Of a stretch of 64,000 nucleotides of DNA, positions 1 through 8,719 are shown piece by piece. Both the position numbers and the translations under genes were made by a program. Under the pieces are notes generated by a model. It saw nothing but the letters and a program-made list of their open reading frames with translations. It searched no databases and had not been told where the DNA came from. Origin of the DNA: Desulfuromonas versatilis (GTDB lineage Bacteria > Desulfobacterota > Desulfuromonadia > Desulfuromonadales > NIT-T3). The stretch is from assembly GCF_019704135.1 (NCBI RefSeq), contig NZ_AP024355.1, positions 1,544,001 through 1,608,000 of the forward strand, read 5' to 3'. Within the stretch, counting starts at the first letter, position 1, and each line of letters starts with the position of its first letter.

Positions 1-183
1 CACTTCTTCGCCGAGCAGGTTGACCGAGGAGCCGGCTTTGTCGAAAAACAGCCAGGCCACCCCGTCCTCATCCCTGGCCAGGTGCCAGTTGGCCCATGCC
101 TGGACGGATGTCTCCGCGCCGGCGCGCAGGGGGCCTTGTTCCATCTCCCGGGGGAGCAGGCTCTGCAGAATTTTTCCGCTCAT
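1..183 (-). CDS. FadJ/FadB-like enoyl-CoA hydratase/3-hydroxyacyl-CoA dehydrogenase, N-terminal fragment (3' end beyond window)
   Basis: Only the first 61 codons are in the window. The peptide starts MSGKILQSLLPREMEQG and continues with a WHLARDEDGVAWLFFDKAG stretch, typical of the first strands of the hydratase (crotonase) domain of the multifunctional beta-oxidation alpha subunit. In the family this protein hydrates enoyl-CoA and oxidises the resulting 3-hydroxyacyl-CoA. The ATG overlaps the stop of the thiolase gene in an ATGA arrangement, so the two subunits are probably translationally coupled. A stand-alone crotonase cannot be excluded because the rest is missing, but the thiolase neighbour favours a FadJ/FadB-type protein. 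Confidence 0.75.
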   Translation of the reverse strand, partial: MSGKILQSLLPREMEQGPLRAGAETSVQAWANWHLARDEDGVAWLFFDKAGSSVNLLGEEV

Positions 184-1519
184 GGCGAACCCTCCTGGAG
201 CGCTTCGATGAGCATCGCCCCGGCCTGGCCGCCGCCGATGCACTCGGTCGCCAGGCCGAGCCTGGCGCCGGTGCGCCGCAGGGCGTTTACCAGGTGCAGC
301 ACGATGCGGTTGCCGCTGGCGCCCACCGGGTGGCCCAGGGCCACGGCGCCGCCGTCGATGTTGAGCCGCTCGGGGTCGATCCGCCCCAGGGGCCCGTCGC
401 GACCGAGCACCTCGCGGCAGAACTCCCCATCCTCCCAGGCGGCCAGGCAGGCCAGCACCTGGGCGGCGAAGGCCTCGTTGAGCTCCCACAGCTCCATCTG
501 CTCCAGTCCGAGTCCGTGACGCCCGAGCAGGGCGCTGGCGGCGAGCACCGGGGCAAGTCCCATGATCTTCGGGTCGAGGGCGGCCCATTCGCTGTCGATG
601 ATCCGCGCCTTGGGGGACAGCCGGTATTTTTCAACGGCATCTTCCGAGGCGAGGATCAGCCAGGAGGCGCCGTCGGTCACCTGGGAGCTGTTGCCGGCGG
701 TCACCTGGCCGTAGGGGGGCTCGAAGACCGGCTTGAGTTTCGTCAGCGCCTCCAGGGAGGTGTCGGGGCGCACCCCGTCGTCCCGCTCGAAGATCTCGCC
801 GTCGGCGGAGATGGCCGCCTCGATCTCCCCGTCCAGCCACCCCTCGGCCTGGGCCCGGGCCAGCCTCTGGTGGCTGCGCAGGGCGTAGCGGTCGGCCTGC
901 TCGCGGCCGATCCCGAACAGGTGGGCGAGGACCTCGGCCGTCTGCCCCATGCTGAGCCCGACGACGGGGTCGGTGAGCCCCTGCTCCAGGCCCATGACCG
1001 GCTTGAACATCCGCGGCCGCCAGTCGCCGATCCTGGCGGCGCGCTCGGGCAGGGAGTCGGCCTGGCGCAGGTCGGCGAGCCACTCCACGGTCTCCGGCCG
1101 GACCATCAGCGGTGCGTGGCTGAGCGCTTCGGCCCCCCCGGCCAGAACCAGCTCGCAGGCCCCGTCGCGGATGTACTTGTAGGCCGTGTCGACCGACTGC
1201 ATCCCCGAGCCGCAGTTGATCTGCACGGTGAAGGCCCGGGTCCGCTCGCCCATCCCCAGGCGCAGGGCCGCGATGCGGGCCGGGTTCATCTCGCCGGAGA
1301 GCACGTTGACGCAGCCCAGGATGACCTGGTCATAGGCGTCAAGGGGAGCGCCCTGGCGCAGCAGCAGCGGGCGGCCGCACTGCACCGCCAGGTCGACGGG
1401 GGTAAACGGTCCGGGCCGGCCGCGCACCTTGAGAAACGGGGTGCGCGCGCCGTCGACGATATACACCGGGCGCCGCTGGTTGCGGCCCTCCCGGGCCGCC
1501 GGGTTCGATGCACCGTTGC

Positions 1520-1523
<4 letters not shown>
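180..1523 (-). CDS. Acetyl-CoA C-acyltransferase (thiolase, FadI/FadA type)
   Basis: This 447-residue protein has the complete thiolase signature: nucleophilic cysteine near residue 104 in QINCGSGMQS, the GHPVGASG histidine motif and the C-terminal ECIGGGQAGAML with the second catalytic cysteine. The family cleaves 3-ketoacyl-CoA to acetyl-CoA and a shortened acyl-CoA, or condenses acetyl-CoA. The start at MSNGASNPAA gives a usual thiolase N-terminus; a longer in-frame extension upstream is arginine-rich and is antisense-like shadow of the phosphatase gene. It overlaps the OtsB-like gene upstream and the FadJ-like gene downstream by 4 bp each (ATGA), so the three form one operon. Confidence 0.9.
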
Positions 1524-2485
<962 letters not shown>

Positions 2486-2715
2486 GGAGTCTTTCCTTGA
2501 ACGGCAAGCGGGGGAGCCCGCGCGAAAAAGCCGGGGGCGGGCAGGGGCATCTGCACAAAGTCTAGCAGAACTCAGGAGGATGGCGCCCAGATTATGCAAT
2601 TGATCCGCAGACGGCAACCCGGAGACGCGGGCCCGGGGCTGTTATAATGGGCAAATCAGGCCGAGAACCTTGGCGGGAAACGGGTGCGCTGCGCCCCATG
2701 GGCGGTTCAGGGACG

Positions 2716-4875
2716 ATGAAAAACTCGGGAATTCTTCAGCAGGGCAAGAACTGCTGGCGCCTGGCATCCTGCGGGCGGGCAGCCTTTCTGGTCGACGGCG
2801 AGGCCTATTTCTGGGCCCTGGCCCGGACCCTGCTGCGCGCCCGGCAGTGCGTCTATATCCTCGGTTGGGACATCGACAGCCGCATCCGCCTGGTGCGCGA
2901 CGGGGAGCAGAGCGAGCTGGAAGGCCTGCCGACGGAGCTGGGGGCGTTTCTCAACGGGCTGGTCGCCCGCCGTCGGGGACTGCACATCTACGTCCTCGAC
3001 TGGGACTTCGCCATGCTCTACGCCCTGGAGCGCGAACCCCTGCCGATCTTCAAATTCGGTTGGGGGAGCCACAAGCGGCTGCATTTCAAGATGGACGACA
3101 AGCATCCGGTGGGAGCTTCTCATCATCAAAAGCTGGTGGTGGTAGACGATCAGGTGGCGTTCTGCGGCGGGCTCGACCTGGCCAGTGCCCGCTGGGACAC
3201 TTCGGAGCATACGCCGCAGGAGCCGCGCCGCCGCGACAACGGCAAAACTTACGGGCCTTTCCACGACGTGCAGTTGATGGTCGACGGGGAGGCCGCCCGG
3301 GCGCTGGGCGAGCTGGCCCGGGAACGTTGGCGCCGGGCCACGGGCCGCCGGCTCAAGAGTCCCAGGCAGCGGGGGAACTCCCCCTGGCCCGAGTCGGTGG
3401 AGGCCGACCTGGAGCGGGCCACGGTGGGGATCCTGCGGACCGACCCCGGCTGCGAGGGGAGCACCCAGGTCTGCGAGGTGAAGGACTTTTACCTGGACGC
3501 CGTTGCCGCGGCCCAGTCCTTCATCTACATCGAAAACCAGTATTTCACCGCCCAGGAGATCGGTCGGGCTCTGGAGCGGCGACTGGCGGAGGAGAGCGGA
3601 CCGGAGGTGCTCCTGGTGCTGCCCCGCGAGTGCTCGGGCTGGCTGGAGCAGGGGACCATGGGGGTGCTGCAGGCCCGCCTGCTGCAACGGCTGCAGCAGG
3701 TCGACCGGCACGGCCGGCTGAAGGTCTATTACCCCACCCGCGAAGGCCTCGACCCGCAGGTGATCAACGTCCACGCCAAGGTCCTGGTGGTGGACGACAA
3801 GCTGGTGCGCATCGGCTCCTCCAACCTCAACAACCGCAGCATGGGCCTCGATTCGGAATGCGACCTGGCCATCGAGGCGGGCGAGGAACCGCGTTTGCGG
3901 CGGGGGATCGCCGCTTTTCGCAACCGTCTGCTTGCCGAGCACCTCGGCATGGCGGCAGCCCGGGTGGAAGAGACCCTGGGGGCGCGGGGCTCGCTGATCG
4001 AGACCGTGGAGCAGCTGCGCGGCGGGCAGCGCAGCCTGGCGCCCCTGGAACCGCAGGTGGATGAATGGCTGAATGGACTGATCCCCGACGCCGGGGTCAT
4101 CGATCCCGAAAGGCCCGTTTCCTTCAGCGAACTGGTCGAGCAGCTCGCCCCCGTCGACCTGGAGGCCGGCGCGCCGCGAGGGGGCCGCAGTAAAAAAGGC
4201 CTGGGCTTCGGCCTGCTGCTGGCGGCCGCCCTCGGGTTGGCGGCGCTCTGGCGCTGGTCCCCCCTTGGGGAGTGGCTCGATGTGGAGACCCTTTCGGCAT
4301 GGGGGCTCGCCATTCGCGACAGCCCCCTCGCCCCCCTGGTGACCCTGGCCGCCTACGTGGCCGGGGGCTTCGTCCTGGTCCCGGTGACCCTGCTGATTCT
4401 CGCCTCGGCCCTGGTGTTCGGGCCGGTCGCCGGTTTCTGCTACTCCCTGGCCGGCGCCCTGGCGAGTGGTCTGGCGAGCTATGCCCTCGGGCGCCTGCTG
4501 GGCCGCGACCGGGTCCGGAATCTGGCCGGCGGCCGGCTCAACCGCATCAGCCGCGCCCTGGCGAAAAAGGGGCTGCTGGCGGTGGCGGCGATCCGCCTGG
4601 TTCCGGTGGCCCCCTTCACCGTAGTCAACCTGGTGGCGGGGGCCAGTCACATCCGCCCCCGTGATTTCACCCTCGGTACCCTGCTGGGCTTGGCGCCGGG
4701 GGTCCTGGCCATCACCCTGTTCGAGGAGGGGCTGGTCAGTGCCCTGAAAAACCCCGGCTCGGGAGATCTCCTGATCCTGGGCGGAATCGGGGCGGGCGCG
4801 GCCCTGGGCGGTTGGCTGCTGTGGCGCCGGCTGCGGCGCAAAAAGCGGCTCCCCGGGGATGAGCCCCATGAGTGA
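2716..4875 (+). CDS. Phospholipase D family protein fused to a C-terminal VTT (TVP38/DedA-like) membrane domain
   Basis: The 719-residue protein has two HKD motifs: HHQKLVVVDD (near residue 137) and HAKVLVVDD (near residue 353), each followed by a GG/GS-N type segment, so the N-terminal half is a complete two-lobed phospholipase D/transphosphatidylase. From about residue 490 it becomes hydrophobic, with several membrane segments and the GPVAGFCYSLAGA and IRLVPVAPFTVVN motifs of the VTT/TVP38 family. Likely role: a membrane-anchored phosphatidyl-transfer or hydrolysis enzyme, possibly cardiolipin-related (inferred). The ATG at 2716 begins MKNSGILQQG. The 3' end overlaps the start of the EEP-family gene, indicating an operon. 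Confidence 0.85.
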   Translation: MKNSGILQQGKNCWRLASCGRAAFLVDGEAYFWALARTLLRARQCVYILGWDIDSRIRLVRDGEQSELEGLPTELGAFLNGLVARRRGLHIYVLDWDFAMLYALEREPLPIFKFGWGSHKRLHFKMDDKHPVGASHHQKLVVVDDQVAFCGGLDLASARWDTSEHTPQEPRRRDNGKTYGPFHDVQLMVDGEAARALGELARERWRRATGRRLKSPRQRGNSPWPESVEADLERATVGILRTDPGCEGSTQVCEVKDFYLDAVAAAQSFIYIENQYFTAQEIGRALERRLAEESGPEVLLVLPRECSGWLEQGTMGVLQARLLQRLQQVDRHGRLKVYYPTREGLDPQVINVHAKVLVVDDKLVRIGSSNLNNRSMGLDSECDLAIEAGEEPRLRRGIAAFRNRLLAEHLGMAAARVEETLGARGSLIETVEQLRGGQRSLAPLEPQVDEWLNGLIPDAGVIDPERPVSFSELVEQLAPVDLEAGAPRGGRSKKGLGFGLLLAAALGLAALWRWSPLGEWLDVETLSAWGLAIRDSPLAPLVTLAAYVAGGFVLVPVTLLILASALVFGPVAGFCYSLAGALASGLASYALGRLLGRDRVRNLAGGRLNRISRALAKKGLLAVAAIRLVPVAPFTVVNLVAGASHIRPRDFTLGTLLGLAPGVLAITLFEEGLVSALKNPGSGDLLILGGIGAGAALGGWLLWRRLRRKKRLPGDEPHE

Positions 4876-5593
4876 GCCCGGCCTGCTGCAGCTGGTCTCC
4901 TGGAATGTCCACGCCTGGCGCGGGAGCGACGGGCGCGAGGACCTGGAGCGCAGCGCCCGGGTCATCCAGGGGTTGCAAGCAGACATCCTGGGCCTGCAGG
5001 AGGTGGTCAATCACCAGGACGACCTGGCCGGGGCGGGTGAGCTGGGGCGGCTGGCGCAGCGGGTCGGGATGGAGCTGATCACCGGTCCGACCCTGGTCCG
5101 CTCCCACGGCGAATACGGCAACGCCCTGTTGAGCCGCTTCCCGGTGCAGGCGGTGCGTCACATCGACCTGAGCTTTCCCCACCGCGAGCCGCGCGGGGCC
5201 CTCGACATCGACCTCGATATCCGCGGACACAGGCTGCGGGTGGTGGTGACCCATCTCGGACTGCGCCCGGTGGAGCGGCGTTTCCAGGTCCGGCGGCTGA
5301 TCCGGGCCCTGGATGTGCACCCGGCGGAGACCCTGGCGGTGATGGGCGATCTCAACGAATGGTTCATTTTCGGCCGGCCCCTACGCTGGCTGCACCGCCA
5401 CTTCGGCCGCTTCCAACCTTCCCCGGCCACCTTTCCGGCCGTCTTTCCGGTATTCTCCCTCGACCGGATATTCATCGACCCTCCCCATGCTCTGCAGCAG
5501 CTGCGCGCCATCCGCACCCCCGCGACCCGCAAGGCCTCGGACCACCTTCCCCTGCAGGCCCTGGTGCGCCTGGGGGGCCCAGGGGGAGGATGA
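4868..5593 (+). CDS. Endonuclease/exonuclease/phosphatase (EEP) family protein
   Basis: The 241-residue protein opens with LLQLVSWNVHAWRG (the SWNVH strand with the metal-binding Asn), has LGLQEVV with the metal-binding Glu, GDLNEW in the middle and ends with ASDHLPL, the C-terminal catalytic Asp-His pair. This is the complete EEP/DNase I-like fold used by sphingomyelinase-like and phosphoinositide phosphatase-like enzymes. Its start lies within the end of the PLD-VTT gene (4868-4875 overlap), and the pairing suggests phospholipid-related phosphodiester hydrolysis, although the substrate cannot be read from sequence. No signal peptide is seen. Confidence 0.85.
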   Translation: MSEPGLLQLVSWNVHAWRGSDGREDLERSARVIQGLQADILGLQEVVNHQDDLAGAGELGRLAQRVGMELITGPTLVRSHGEYGNALLSRFPVQAVRHIDLSFPHREPRGALDIDLDIRGHRLRVVVTHLGLRPVERRFQVRRLIRALDVHPAETLAVMGDLNEWFIFGRPLRWLHRHFGRFQPSPATFPAVFPVFSLDRIFIDPPHALQQLRAIRTPATRKASDHLPLQALVRLGGPGGG

Positions 5594-5799
5594 GGATTCA
5601 CCTTCGACCATCGCCCCATAGATCCCTGTGGCGCTATGTCGCAAAAAACTTATGTGTTATTGCAGCTGCTTGGTTTGGACTGACCCGCCAGCGCGGAGAT
5701 GCTAAGCCCGGTTTTTTTCTTCTGGCGATCCACAGAAGATGCTAATCTGGCCGCTGTTTCTACCTGCAAATTTCTAGGAAACGGAGGGCCGCCTGACCG
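5594..5799. other. Intergenic gap before the RAYT gene
   Basis: About 200 bp without a convincing coding frame. It holds the ribosome-binding site ACGGAGGG near 5780-5787, upstream of the transposase ATG. No clear terminator was recognised after the EEP gene. Confidence 0.4.
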
Positions 5800-6471
5800 A
5801 TGGGTTACGATCCCGAGATTCATCGTCGCCGCTCGATCCGCCTCAAGGGTTACGATTATTCGCGCACTGGAGCCTATTTCGTGACCATCTGTGCGCATAG
5901 CCGCGAATGTCTGTTCGGAGAGATTGTGGACGGGGGGATGCGGTTGAACGACGCGGGATTAATAGCCCGGCAATGTTGGATTGAGATCCCGGTTCATTTT
6001 CCCCAGGTGAAATTGGATGAATTTGTGGTCATGCCCAACCATATCCATGGAATCCTGGTGATTACCGACCCCGGCGAGGCAAACGCAACGGTAGGGGCGA
6101 AAAATTTTTCGCCCTTACGGCAACCGCCCCAACGGGTTTCGCCCTTACGGCAACCGCCCCAACGGGTTTTGCCCTTACGGCAACCGCCCCAACGGGTTTT
6201 GCCCTTACGGCAACCGCCCCGAATGGCGTCCACACCGCAACACCCCAGCGGGACGTCCAGAACAGTTGGTTCGATTGTCCGTGGATTCAAAATCGGGGTC
6301 ACAAAATGGATGAGGAACAACACCCCGATTTGCAACGTATGGCAACGCAATTATTACGAACGGATTATCCGCGACGACCGGGAATTGGCCGCAATCAGGG
6401 AATACATCGCCAACAACCCGGCACAATGGGGCCTGGACAAAAACAACCCGGAGAATCATAAGGACGGGTGA
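5800..6471 (+). CDS. REP-associated tyrosine transposase (RAYT, Y1/IS200-like HUH family)
   Basis: The 223-residue protein has the RAYT layout: RLKGYDYSRTGAYFVTICA at the N-terminus, the HUH metal site in VVMPNHIHGILVI, and a C-terminal RNYYERIIRD...YIANNPAQW stretch carrying the usual tyrosine region. RAYTs are single-strand DNA transposases linked to dispersal of REP palindromes. It is odd in the middle: after the HUH motif the frame runs through a 28-bp palindrome (6091-6118) and then a 30-bp tandem repeat (6111-6220) encoding a repeated Pro/Arg/Gln decapeptide. This low-complexity insert sits between the HUH and tyrosine regions and keeps the frame open, so the protein may still fold. Confidence 0.88.
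   Translation: MGYDPEIHRRRSIRLKGYDYSRTGAYFVTICAHSRECLFGEIVDGGMRLNDAGLIARQCWIEIPVHFPQVKLDEFVVMPNHIHGILVITDPGEANATVGAKNFSPLRQPPQRVSPLRQPPQRVLPLRQPPQRVLPLRQPPRMASTPQHPSGTSRTVGSIVRGFKIGVTKWMRNNTPICNVWQRNYYERIIRDDRELAAIREYIANNPAQWGLDKNNPENHKDG
6091..6118. repeat. REP-like palindrome inside the RAYT coding sequence
   Basis: A nearly perfect palindrome with arms GTAGGGGCGAAAAA and TTTTTCGCCCTTAC. The same palindrome appears outside the gene at 6495-6522, so it is a dispersed element, read here as part of the protein. Confidence 0.8.
6111..6220 (+). repeat. 30-bp tandem repeat, about 3.7 copies, in frame
   Basis: Units begin at 6111, 6141, 6171 and 6201, each starting GCCCTTACGGCAACCGCCCC. The period of 30 keeps the RAYT frame and encodes PLRQPPQRV-type decapeptides. 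The first base of the unit overlaps the right arm of the palindrome at 6091-6118, so the array probably grew from that element. Confidence 0.9.
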
Positions 6472-6494
6472 TGGTACATAGAAAGGCGAAAAAT

Positions 6495-6522
6495 GTAGGG
6501 ACGAAAAATTTTTCGCCCCTAC
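6495..6522. repeat. REP-like palindrome upstream of smr
   Basis: Arms GTAGGGACGAAAAA and TTTTTCGCCCCTAC form a 28-bp near-perfect palindrome almost identical to the one inside the RAYT gene. It lies just after the RAYT stop and 15 bp before the smr ATG. Confidence 0.8.
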
Positions 6523-6536
6523 GGTGGACGGTGGCC

Positions 6537-6848
6537 ATGGCAAAAACAACCAAACAAGACATAGATCACGACATCCCGGAAGAAGTCGAGCTTCCCATCG
6601 ACGGAGTTCTCGACCTCCACGCCTTCCGCCCGTCGGAGGTGAAATATCTTATCCCCGACTATCTGGCCGAATGCCGCAAACGTGGGATTCTTGACGTGCG
6701 GATCATTCACGGCAAAGGGACGGGAACACTGCAGCGGACCGTACATGCCATCCTCGGCCGAATCCCAGAGGTCGCATCCTTGCGTTTGGCCGGAGAAGAT
6801 GCCGGAGGCTGGGGGGCTACGCTGGTTCGTTTGCGGAAACTTCCCTGA
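6537..6848 (+). CDS. Smr (MutS2 C-terminal-like) domain protein
   Basis: The 103-residue protein is a stand-alone Smr domain: DLHAFRPSEV (the DLHG-type motif, with Ala for Gly), then IIHGKGTGTLQRTVHAIL, the conserved HGKGTG loop. Smr domains are nicking nucleases or RNA-cleaving domains in characterised relatives. The ATG at 6537 (MAKTTKQD) avoids translating the palindrome at 6495-6522. A diverged copy of its last 60 codons lies at 16169-16351, so this gene marks the left boundary of the defence island. Confidence 0.85.
   Translation: MAKTTKQDIDHDIPEEVELPIDGVLDLHAFRPSEVKYLIPDYLAECRKRGILDVRIIHGKGTGTLQRTVHAILGRIPEVASLRLAGEDAGGWGATLVRLRKLP
6660..6839 (+). repeat. Left copy of smr 3'-end direct repeat
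   Basis: About 180 bp of the smr 3' half recurs in the same orientation at 16169-16348 with scattered, mostly synonymous differences. Together they bracket about 9.3 kb of accessory genes. Confidence 0.85.
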
Positions 6849-7144
6849 TACAAATTCTGGATAGGTTAGCCCCTTCTTGGAACAGGTTTGACTTCCTCAA
6901 CATAATTGTTCGAATTCTAGCCAAAAGACGAGATCACCTGCCTAAGGCGAGGTGTTTTGACGAGGTGAAGGGTCGTCTATTTATACAAATAGCTGGCCGC
7001 CGACGGATTAAAAATTCTATCTCTTCAATTAGTCCGTAGAAATAAGGCAATCCAAATGACATTGGCCTTCTGGCAGGTAAATTGCTTAGCTTGCCCGATC
7101 ATGGCAGTCAATTAACCCTCATGTTTTTTGAGGGGTAAATTCAT
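6849..7144. other. AT-rich intergenic leader before the first riboswitch
   Basis: No coding frame is convincing in these roughly 300 bp. The base composition is clearly lower in GC than the flanking core genes. A small hairpin CCCTCATGTTTTTTGAGGGG lies near 7117-7136, directly before the riboswitch. Confidence 0.4.
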
Positions 7145-7232
7145 TCTCCGATAAGAGCAAAACCGGGGTAACCCGGTGACGCAAAGCCACGGGTCCCATT
7201 GGGGGATAGCCGGGTTGCCGAAGAGAGGGGAT
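7145..7232 (+). ncRNA. GEMM-I riboswitch aptamer 1 (cyclic di-GMP class I type, G at specificity position)
   Basis: The sequence GAGCAAAACCGGG-GTAA-CCCGGT followed by GACGCAAAGCC and later GGATAGCCGGGTTGCCG matches the GEMM-I architecture: a GNRA-capped helix, the GACGCAAAGCC receptor strand and the TAGCCGGGTTNCC 3' strand. By alignment to the Vibrio Vc2 aptamer, the base equivalent to G20 (7155) is G, as in cyclic di-GMP-sensing members; the next base is A rather than G. An intrinsic terminator follows at 7243-7276, so it is probably a transcriptional switch. Ligand preference is inferred from one aligned base. Confidence 0.85.
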
Positions 7233-7242
7233 GTGGGTTTCT

Positions 7243-7276
7243 ACGCCCGTCTTCGGTTAGGAGATGGGCGTTTTTC
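7243..7276 (+). terminator. Intrinsic terminator, expression platform of riboswitch 1
   Basis: ACGCCCGTCT pairs with AGATGGGCGT across a TCGGTTAGG loop and is followed by a T run. It lies directly after the aptamer and before the ribosome-binding site region GGAGGT near 7284. Confidence 0.85.
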
Positions 7277-7300
7277 ATTTTATGGAGGTACTATGAGGAA

Positions 7301-7561
7301 TTGGTTGTTGACAAAGACATCCTGGCGAAAGAGATCGACGTCTTAAAACCAAAGCACCTGCTCTGCATCACCGGTGGTTGGGGCAAAAAAGTCCTCGAGC
7401 ATAATGGGATTGTCATCGGGGAGAGCAAGGGGGGCATCCGCTATGCCGGATTGCACCAAAAATCTTTCGGTGAACTGAAGGTTGTTGTGGCGGACCGGCC
7501 GGAGGGGAAGAAAAGGGCCGAGTGGGTTGGGCGGGTTCTTGACGCCTTTTCACGCTTGTGA
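7301..7561 (+). pseudogene. Remnant of a gene behind riboswitch 1 (unidentified, 5' broken)
   Basis: An open frame encodes about 86 residues, including DVLKPKHLLCITGGWGKKVL and ELKVVVADRPEGKKRAEWVG. Segments of the type LKPKHLLCITG are reminiscent of the uracil-DNA glycosylase fold, but the assignment is weak. The GGAGG near 7284 is followed by an ATG at 7293 in another frame that stops after 17 codons, while the coding frame itself has only a TTG at 7301. This looks like a frameshifted 3' fragment of a riboswitch-controlled gene. Confidence 0.4.
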
Positions 7562-7726
7562 GTCCACGGAAGGAATGCTCTTAAGCAGGTTCAATTACCT
7601 GGAGCCGACTGCATCTAATGGTCACTTTAGGGGTTTGGAATCACGGTGGATTTTTATTTTTGTGACTTGACGGTTCTGATGGGAAATGCCATTATCACAA
7701 AAATCAAATTACAAATATTTCACCCT

Positions 7727-7812
7727 GTCGAAAAGGCAAACCCGGGGAAATCCGGGGACGCAAAACCTAGGATCCTCTTTGGGGACAGCCGGGTTACCGA
7801 AGGAGGGTGGGC
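7727..7812 (+). ncRNA. GEMM-I riboswitch aptamer 2 (A20 variant, candidate 3',3'-cGAMP sensor, GEMM-Ib)
   Basis: AAAAGGCAAACCCGGG-GAAA-TCCGGG, GACGCAAAACC and GGGGACAGCCGGGTTACCG reproduce the GEMM-I core. The base aligned with Vc2 G20 (7734) is A. In Geobacter-type GEMM-Ib riboswitches this A is associated with 3',3'-cGAMP rather than cyclic di-GMP recognition (known family property); its function here is inferred. A terminator follows at 7832-7867 and an AT-rich lipoprotein gene lies downstream. Confidence 0.85.
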
Positions 7813-7831
7813 CTGATAATAGGTGTCTGCA

Positions 7832-7867
7832 GCGCCCATCTTCGATTCAGAAGTGGGCGTTTTTATT
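7832..7867 (+). terminator. Intrinsic terminator, expression platform of riboswitch 2
   Basis: CGCCCA-T-CTTC pairs with GAAG-TGGGCG, leaving one bulged T, around a GATTCA loop and followed by TTTTTATTTT. The layout matches riboswitch 1. Confidence 0.85.
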
Positions 7868-7976
7868 TTGCCTAGGATTTTTGAAACGATGCGTGGTGCA
7901 ATCGGCTAAAGAAAAAATTTAAAACAATAATTACAGATGTTTTTTTCGCGATATTTTAATGAATTTTGGAGGTCTT

Positions 7977-8585
7977 GTGAAGAATATTAAATTGCTGTTT
8001 TGTTGTGTTGCAATGATTGGTCTGTTCGGTTGTGCAGTTGTGTCAGATAAAGGAAGATATTATGATGTAGGAAATAGATATAGTAATAGTTATTGTTCTG
8101 AGAAAAAAGATGTTGTCTTGTATGTTTCTAAACATGAAACAAATTATTGGCATCATTCCGTAAATAGCACAAGCGAATTGGAGGGTTATGAAAAGCTTTT
8201 AAATCAAATATTTTTAGAAAGTAAGTGCTTTGCAAGCGTGACTAGTACACCATTTCCTGTTATTAATAAGAAACAAAATATATTATACATTGATATCAAT
8301 AGAAAGGCTTTTTTGGGTAAGGGTTTTATTCCAATAGTCACGCCAGTTTTAAGCTTAGTTTTCCCAATGCAAACTGGAAATGATATATATCTAAATGCAG
8401 ATATTTCCTATGGCGGTAAAAAATATGTCTACGAGATTGAAGATGGTATCAAAATTATTCAATGGAGTTTGTGTATTTTTGCTGTTCCATTTGTAAGCAA
8501 TCCTTATCTGAATATTTCTGTCAAAGACAAAGACCTTGTTGACGCTCTTGTTATTCGAATGAAAACAGATGGCCTTGTTAATTGA
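7977..8585 (+). CDS. AT-rich putative lipoprotein of unknown function behind riboswitch 2
   Basis: About 202 residues, not recognised. The N-terminus VKNIKLLFCCVAMIGLFGC is a lipoprotein signal with lipobox LFGC, so it should be lipid-anchored in the cell envelope. The GTG at 7977 is preferred because GGAGGT lies 3 bp upstream and it gives a compact signal; an in-frame ATG at 7959 would add 6 residues but has no ribosome-binding site. The rest has a hydrophobic segment near residues 125-135 and two internal Cys after the lipobox. Its strongly AT-rich codon use differs sharply from the flanking chromosome, indicating acquisition. Expression is probably gated by the GEMM-I riboswitch upstream. 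Confidence 0.7.
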   Translation: MKNIKLLFCCVAMIGLFGCAVVSDKGRYYDVGNRYSNSYCSEKKDVVLYVSKHETNYWHHSVNSTSELEGYEKLLNQIFLESKCFASVTSTPFPVINKKQNILYIDINRKAFLGKGFIPIVTPVLSLVFPMQTGNDIYLNADISYGGKKYVYEIEDGIKIIQWSLCIFAVPFVSNPYLNISVKDKDLVDALVIRMKTDGLVN

Positions 8586-8719
8586 ATAGTAAGAAAAAAT
8601 CAACCAACAAGTAAAGAGATGCTGAAAAACTAAATAGACAAATGGTGTCCAGAGAGAAGGTTGCCGGGTCAGGCTTCCAAGTTGATAAGATGGCCGACAT
8701 ATTCAAGGTAAATAAGTAA

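Noticed and set aside
2707-5010. Long minus-strand open frame opposite the PLD-VTT gene
   Set aside because: No motif, Gln/Pro-rich shadow of a gene with clear HKD motifs and VTT segments.
6111-6220. Repeat array as a CRISPR
   Set aside because: There are no spacers: the 30-bp units are contiguous and near-identical, encode protein in frame and have no cas genes nearby.
7199-7300. In-frame extension of the 7301-7561 frame through the terminator
   Set aside because: It would be translated across the riboswitch and terminator hairpin, which is not plausible.
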